From Neocallimastix lanati (nom. inval.) (Eukaryota > Neocallimastigomycota > Neocallimastigomycetes > Neocallimastigales > Neocallimastigaceae), in NCBI GenBank assembly GCA_016946835.1, contig JACVTC010000045.1, positions 218,501 to 282,500 on the forward strand: DNA of 64,000 nucleotides. The letters are read 5' to 3'. The notes below the pieces were generated by a model. The model did not search any database, was not told where the DNA came from, and saw only the letters and a list, made by a program, of their open reading frames with translations. The translations under genes were made by a program, and so were the position numbers. Positions 61,430-64,000 of this stretch are shown piece by piece (positions within the stretch are counted from its first letter, which is position 1; each line of letters starts with the position of its first letter).

Positions 61430-62300
61430 GTATTTTAAGATATTTTCTTTTTATAGCATATATTGGTCTATTAATTTAATATATTCTTTATTCCACTTTT
61501 ACTATTTACAAAATACCATTTGTTCTTGATTGTTATTTTTTTTAGAATATAACTTTAATTCATTTAGAATATCTGTGTATACTTTTCCTTTACTTAAATT
61601 ATCCCAACTTGCTAATGTATTTTTTCATTACCTCAATATTTATATATAAAAATGTAATAATGAAAAATTGATCGGTTAATATTTTTATATACAAACTACT
61701 CAATATATATATTAGTAATTGAGTATATTAAATTTAAATTCTTAAATTCTATTAAAAATTTTTTTTCTCTATACAATATGAAAAACCAACAAATCTTTAC
61801 TATGTTTTTTTTAAATATATAAATTATATAAGCAAATATTTTAAAAAGATACAAAATAGTACAAATTTAATAAAAATTATTTCTATTAATAATAATTAAA
61901 ATAAAAAACATATATTATGAAAATTTAGATGAATATATTTTAATATTTATAAAAATAATTATATAAAAATATATTTATTTTATTTAAATATAAAAATTTG
62001 AAAAAATAAAAATATCATTATTTTTATTATATTTTTTAATTAAAAAACGTCATTATTTTTTCTTTAATGAATAAATTATTTAAGTAATATATAGCAAGAA
62101 AAGCAATTATTTAGGTTACATATATATATTATTTTTTTTTTCTGATTATATATATAATAGTTTATATCTCATTAATTATTTTCATCAACTTTTATTTAAG
62201 ATTGATAAAAATATTAATAAAAAAAAAATGCAAATTATACATAAGTAAAAATCAATTTTTTTTATTTATTAATAATAAAATTTTTCATTCTTATATTATT
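61430..62300. other. AT-rich spacer before the LINE
   Basis: No gene or repeat recognised. Composition changes sharply at about 62304, where the structured 5' end of the LINE begins. Confidence 0.5.
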
Positions 62301-62303
62301 ATT

Positions 62304-62460
62304 TTCCCGAGCAGGGGTGTACTCGATTTATGTATTTAAATCGCTTGCAAGGGGAATTAACTTTACTCTTTTAAAGTAGATCCACAGTACTGGTGCAAAA
62401 TAGTAGTAAAGTTATATTTTGTGTTAATTAATAACATTATGCGCAATGGTAATGTTATTG
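62304..62460 (+). promoter_or_regulatory. Structured 5' leader of the LINE
   Basis: Inverted repeats: TTCCC/GGGAA (62304-62308, 62352-62356), CGATTTA/TAAATCG (62324-62330, 62337-62343), ACTTTACT/AGTAAAGT (62360-62367, 62405-62412) and a perfect 10-bp AATAACATTA/TAATGTTATT (62430-62439, 62450-62459) around a GCGC-containing loop. Such density is not seen elsewhere in the AT background. LINE 5' ends can hold internal promoters or HDV-like ribozymes; neither is proven here. Confidence 0.5.
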
Positions 62461-62960
62461 GTAAAATTTTTCTGGTGAACACTCACTGCGGAATATAATG
62501 GTGCATTTTTGGAACATTGTTAATTAAGTTACACCCAAGAATTAGTAATACATTTTCATTGTATTTTAATTTTCATGTAGTATTACTATTCTCATGTAAG
62601 AATCTATTGTATTCAATTGTATTTCAACTATATATTTCATGTATCACGTTGTAAGAGATTGATTCACTCTAAATCTTGTAGTAATTTATTTAACTCTGTA
62701 CTAATTTTGTGCCATTTTATTTCATCAATTCAATCTTAGTCATTAAATACTTTATGATATTCAATTTAAATAATATACTGAAAAAAGTGCTAAATCAAAT
62801 TATTTTTCAATCATTCAACAAACTACTAATTATCGAAATTATTTACTCCAAAAAGATATAAATTTATTACAATTCTCATTATACTCAAGACTTTATAATA
62901 AAAACTGACTTTTATTTTTTATTTTTTTTAGTTATTAATTTTTAGTTTTTTATTACTATT

Positions 62961-64000
62961 ATGGAAATCCAATATATAAGAAATAAGAATTTCATTCTAA
63001 GAGGTTCAAGGTGCCACGGTATACCAATGGAGAATACGAAACTACTCTTTATCCGCGGACTTCGATCTTGGCCAGAAATCAAAATGAGAAGACATTTAAA
63101 GAAAACTCTGAATGAATTAAATGATAAGGTTTTATCAATTAAACGTATTGCTAATTTTAATGATGCATTCTTTAAAATTAAAATAGTAGGTAATGAAGAA
63201 GAAATAACATCTATTACTGATTGTATTGTTAATAGTTTCAAACGTGCTTCAATTAATGTTATTAATTGTAGCAAAAGGAATCATAAATACAGTTTTTCTT
63301 CACTCAAAAGGAAACATTTTGCTTTATCAGAAAAAGTGAATTCATCATATAATATCAATTTATTCACTATTTCAAATTCAAATGCAGATTCAAGTCAAAA
63401 TTTAAATTCAAGTTCAAAAACAGATTCATGTTCAAGTTCAAATACAAGTTCAAGTACAAGCTCAAGTTCAAGTACAAGTTCAAGTTCAAGTTCTAGTTCA
63501 AGTTTAAGTTTAAGTTCAAGTTCAAGTTCAAGTTCAAGTTCAAGTTCAAGTTCAAGTTCAAGTTCAAGTTCAAGTTCAAGTTCAAGTTCAAGTTCAAGTT
63601 CAAGTTCAAGTTCAAGTCCAATTTCCAATTTATGTTTAAATTCAGTTTCAAGTTCAGATTCAAATTCAAATTCCAGTTCAATCAATTATAATATCTCCAA
63701 TAATATTAATAACACTCATATTAATAATAATACAGTTAAAGAATTTTCTCTATGTATCAGTTGGAATACTAATGGATGGAACTTTGATAAAAAAGACAGT
63801 GTTGAATTCTTTATTTCAATGTACAAACCACTTTTCTTATGCTTTCAGGAAACAGGAAATGGTTCAGGTTCTAGCAGTAAATATCCATGTCGAGTATCAT
63901 TAAAAAACTACAAACATTTCTTCAAAAAAGCTAATAATGAAATTCCCTGTAAAAGAGGACTTTATATAGGGTTTCATAATTCTTGTCAAGCCTCTCTTGA
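62961..64000 (+). CDS. LINE protein with N-terminal RNA-binding-like region, poly-Ser linker and endonuclease (partial)
   Basis: The frame is open from the ATG at 62961 to the window end (346 codons). Residues 1-30 start MEIQYIRNKNFILRGSR. Residues about 30-105 (LLFIRGLRSW, VLSIKRIA, AFFKIKIVG) have a beta-alpha-beta pattern like an RRM; this is a guess from pattern. Residues about 140-235 are mostly Ser, then an Asn/Ser tail. From about residue 261, FSLCISWNTNGWNF and FLCFQETGNG are the start of an APE-type endonuclease with its Asn and Glu active-site residues. This enzyme nicks target DNA to prime reverse transcription. Having RNA-binding and endonuclease parts in one chain is notable if confirmed. 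Confidence 0.7.
   Translation, partial: MEIQYIRNKNFILRGSRCHGIPMENTKLLFIRGLRSWPEIKMRRHLKKTLNELNDKVLSIKRIANFNDAFFKIKIVGNEEEITSITDCIVNSFKRASINVINCSKRNHKYSFSSLKRKHFALSEKVNSSYNINLFTISNSNADSSQNLNSSSKTDSCSSSNTSSSTSSSSSTSSSSSSSSSLSLSSSSSSSSSSSSSSSSSSSSSSSSSSSSSSSSSSSPISNLCLNSVSSSDSNSNSSSINYNISNNINNTHINNNTVKEFSLCISWNTNGWNFDKKDSVEFFISMYKPLFLCFQETGNGSGSSSKYPCRVSLKNYKHFFKKANNEIPCKRGLYIGFHNSCQASL
63423..63624 (+). repeat. (TCAAGT)n hexanucleotide repeat encoding poly-Ser
   Basis: Tandem TCAAGT, with rare TTAAGT and ACAAGT variants, in frame with the LINE protein; it alternates the two Ser codon families (TCA, AGT). The reverse strand reads Glu/Leu by shadow only. Confidence 0.85.

Larger units (their letters stand above)
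62304..64000 (+). mobile_element. 5' part of a non-LTR retrotransposon (LINE)
   Basis: A GC-richer, structured leader (from about 62304) precedes a long open frame at 62961 that contains an APE-type endonuclease start. The element continues past the window. A 5' end this complete suggests a full-length insertion. The clade cannot be set without the reverse transcriptase, which lies outside. Confidence 0.7.

Noticed and set aside
62942-63274. Minus-strand frame of 110 codons under the LINE start
   Set aside because: It overlaps the LINE coding frame, which continues into a clear endonuclease domain; no motif on the minus strand.
63395-63685. Glu/Leu and Asn/Leu repeat frames on the minus strand
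   Set aside because: Reverse reading of the TCAAGT repeat inside the LINE protein.

Overview
The window is extremely AT-rich eukaryotic nuclear DNA, with short AT-rich introns, standard-code long frames and Asn-rich runs. Secreted cysteine-rich proteins with repeated GYY/GSYF modules look like the scaffoldins of anaerobic gut fungi (Neocallimastigomycota). I infer such a fungus; no rRNA, tRNA or marker gene is present to prove it.

Layout. 0.2-2.8 kb and 4.2-9.0 kb: two scaffoldin-like genes on the + strand, the second interrupted at its 3' end by a Ty1/copia fragment (9.0-10.8 kb). 10.8-16.7 kb: gene-poor, with a solo LTR, a pol relic and an orphan exon. 16.7-18.6 kb: an intronless two-domain glycosyltransferase. 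19.4-25.8 kb: copia copy B. 26.3-32.4 kb: young copia copy D on the minus strand. 32.9-37.3 kb: a 1463-residue secreted Glu/Asn-repeat protein ending in one scaffoldin-type module. 38.9-43.0 kb: nested LTR-element fossils. 43.3-45.2 kb: a truncated DUF229 (sulfatase-like) membrane protein on the minus strand. 47.1-51.1 kb: copia copy E. 54.2-56.1 kb: a DUF229-like exon relic and a membrane acyltransferase-3 gene on the minus strand. 59.5-61.4 kb: a third scaffoldin-like gene with six clean exons. 62.3-64.0 kb: the 5' end of a LINE, running off the window.

Two themes stand out. (1) A scaffoldin-like family. In all three multi-exon members the first exon is exactly 23 nt and splits the signal peptide, and every later intron is phase 1, so internal exons are symmetric cassettes. 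The Glu/Asn-rich gene carries the same module without introns at the end of a huge acidic stalk. (2) The copia families share a non-coding architecture. Their primer-binding site matches the anticodon half of tRNA-Lys(CUU), a tandem array of small hairpins lies between this site and gag, and a hairpin abuts the polypurine tract. The sequences differ between families but the structures recur.

The remaining host genes (two-domain glycosyltransferase, DUF229 protein, acyltransferase) would all fit surface-glycan building or decoration. That link is inference, since they are scattered and not an operon-like cluster. Large parts of the window are AT-rich spacer in which I see no gene.
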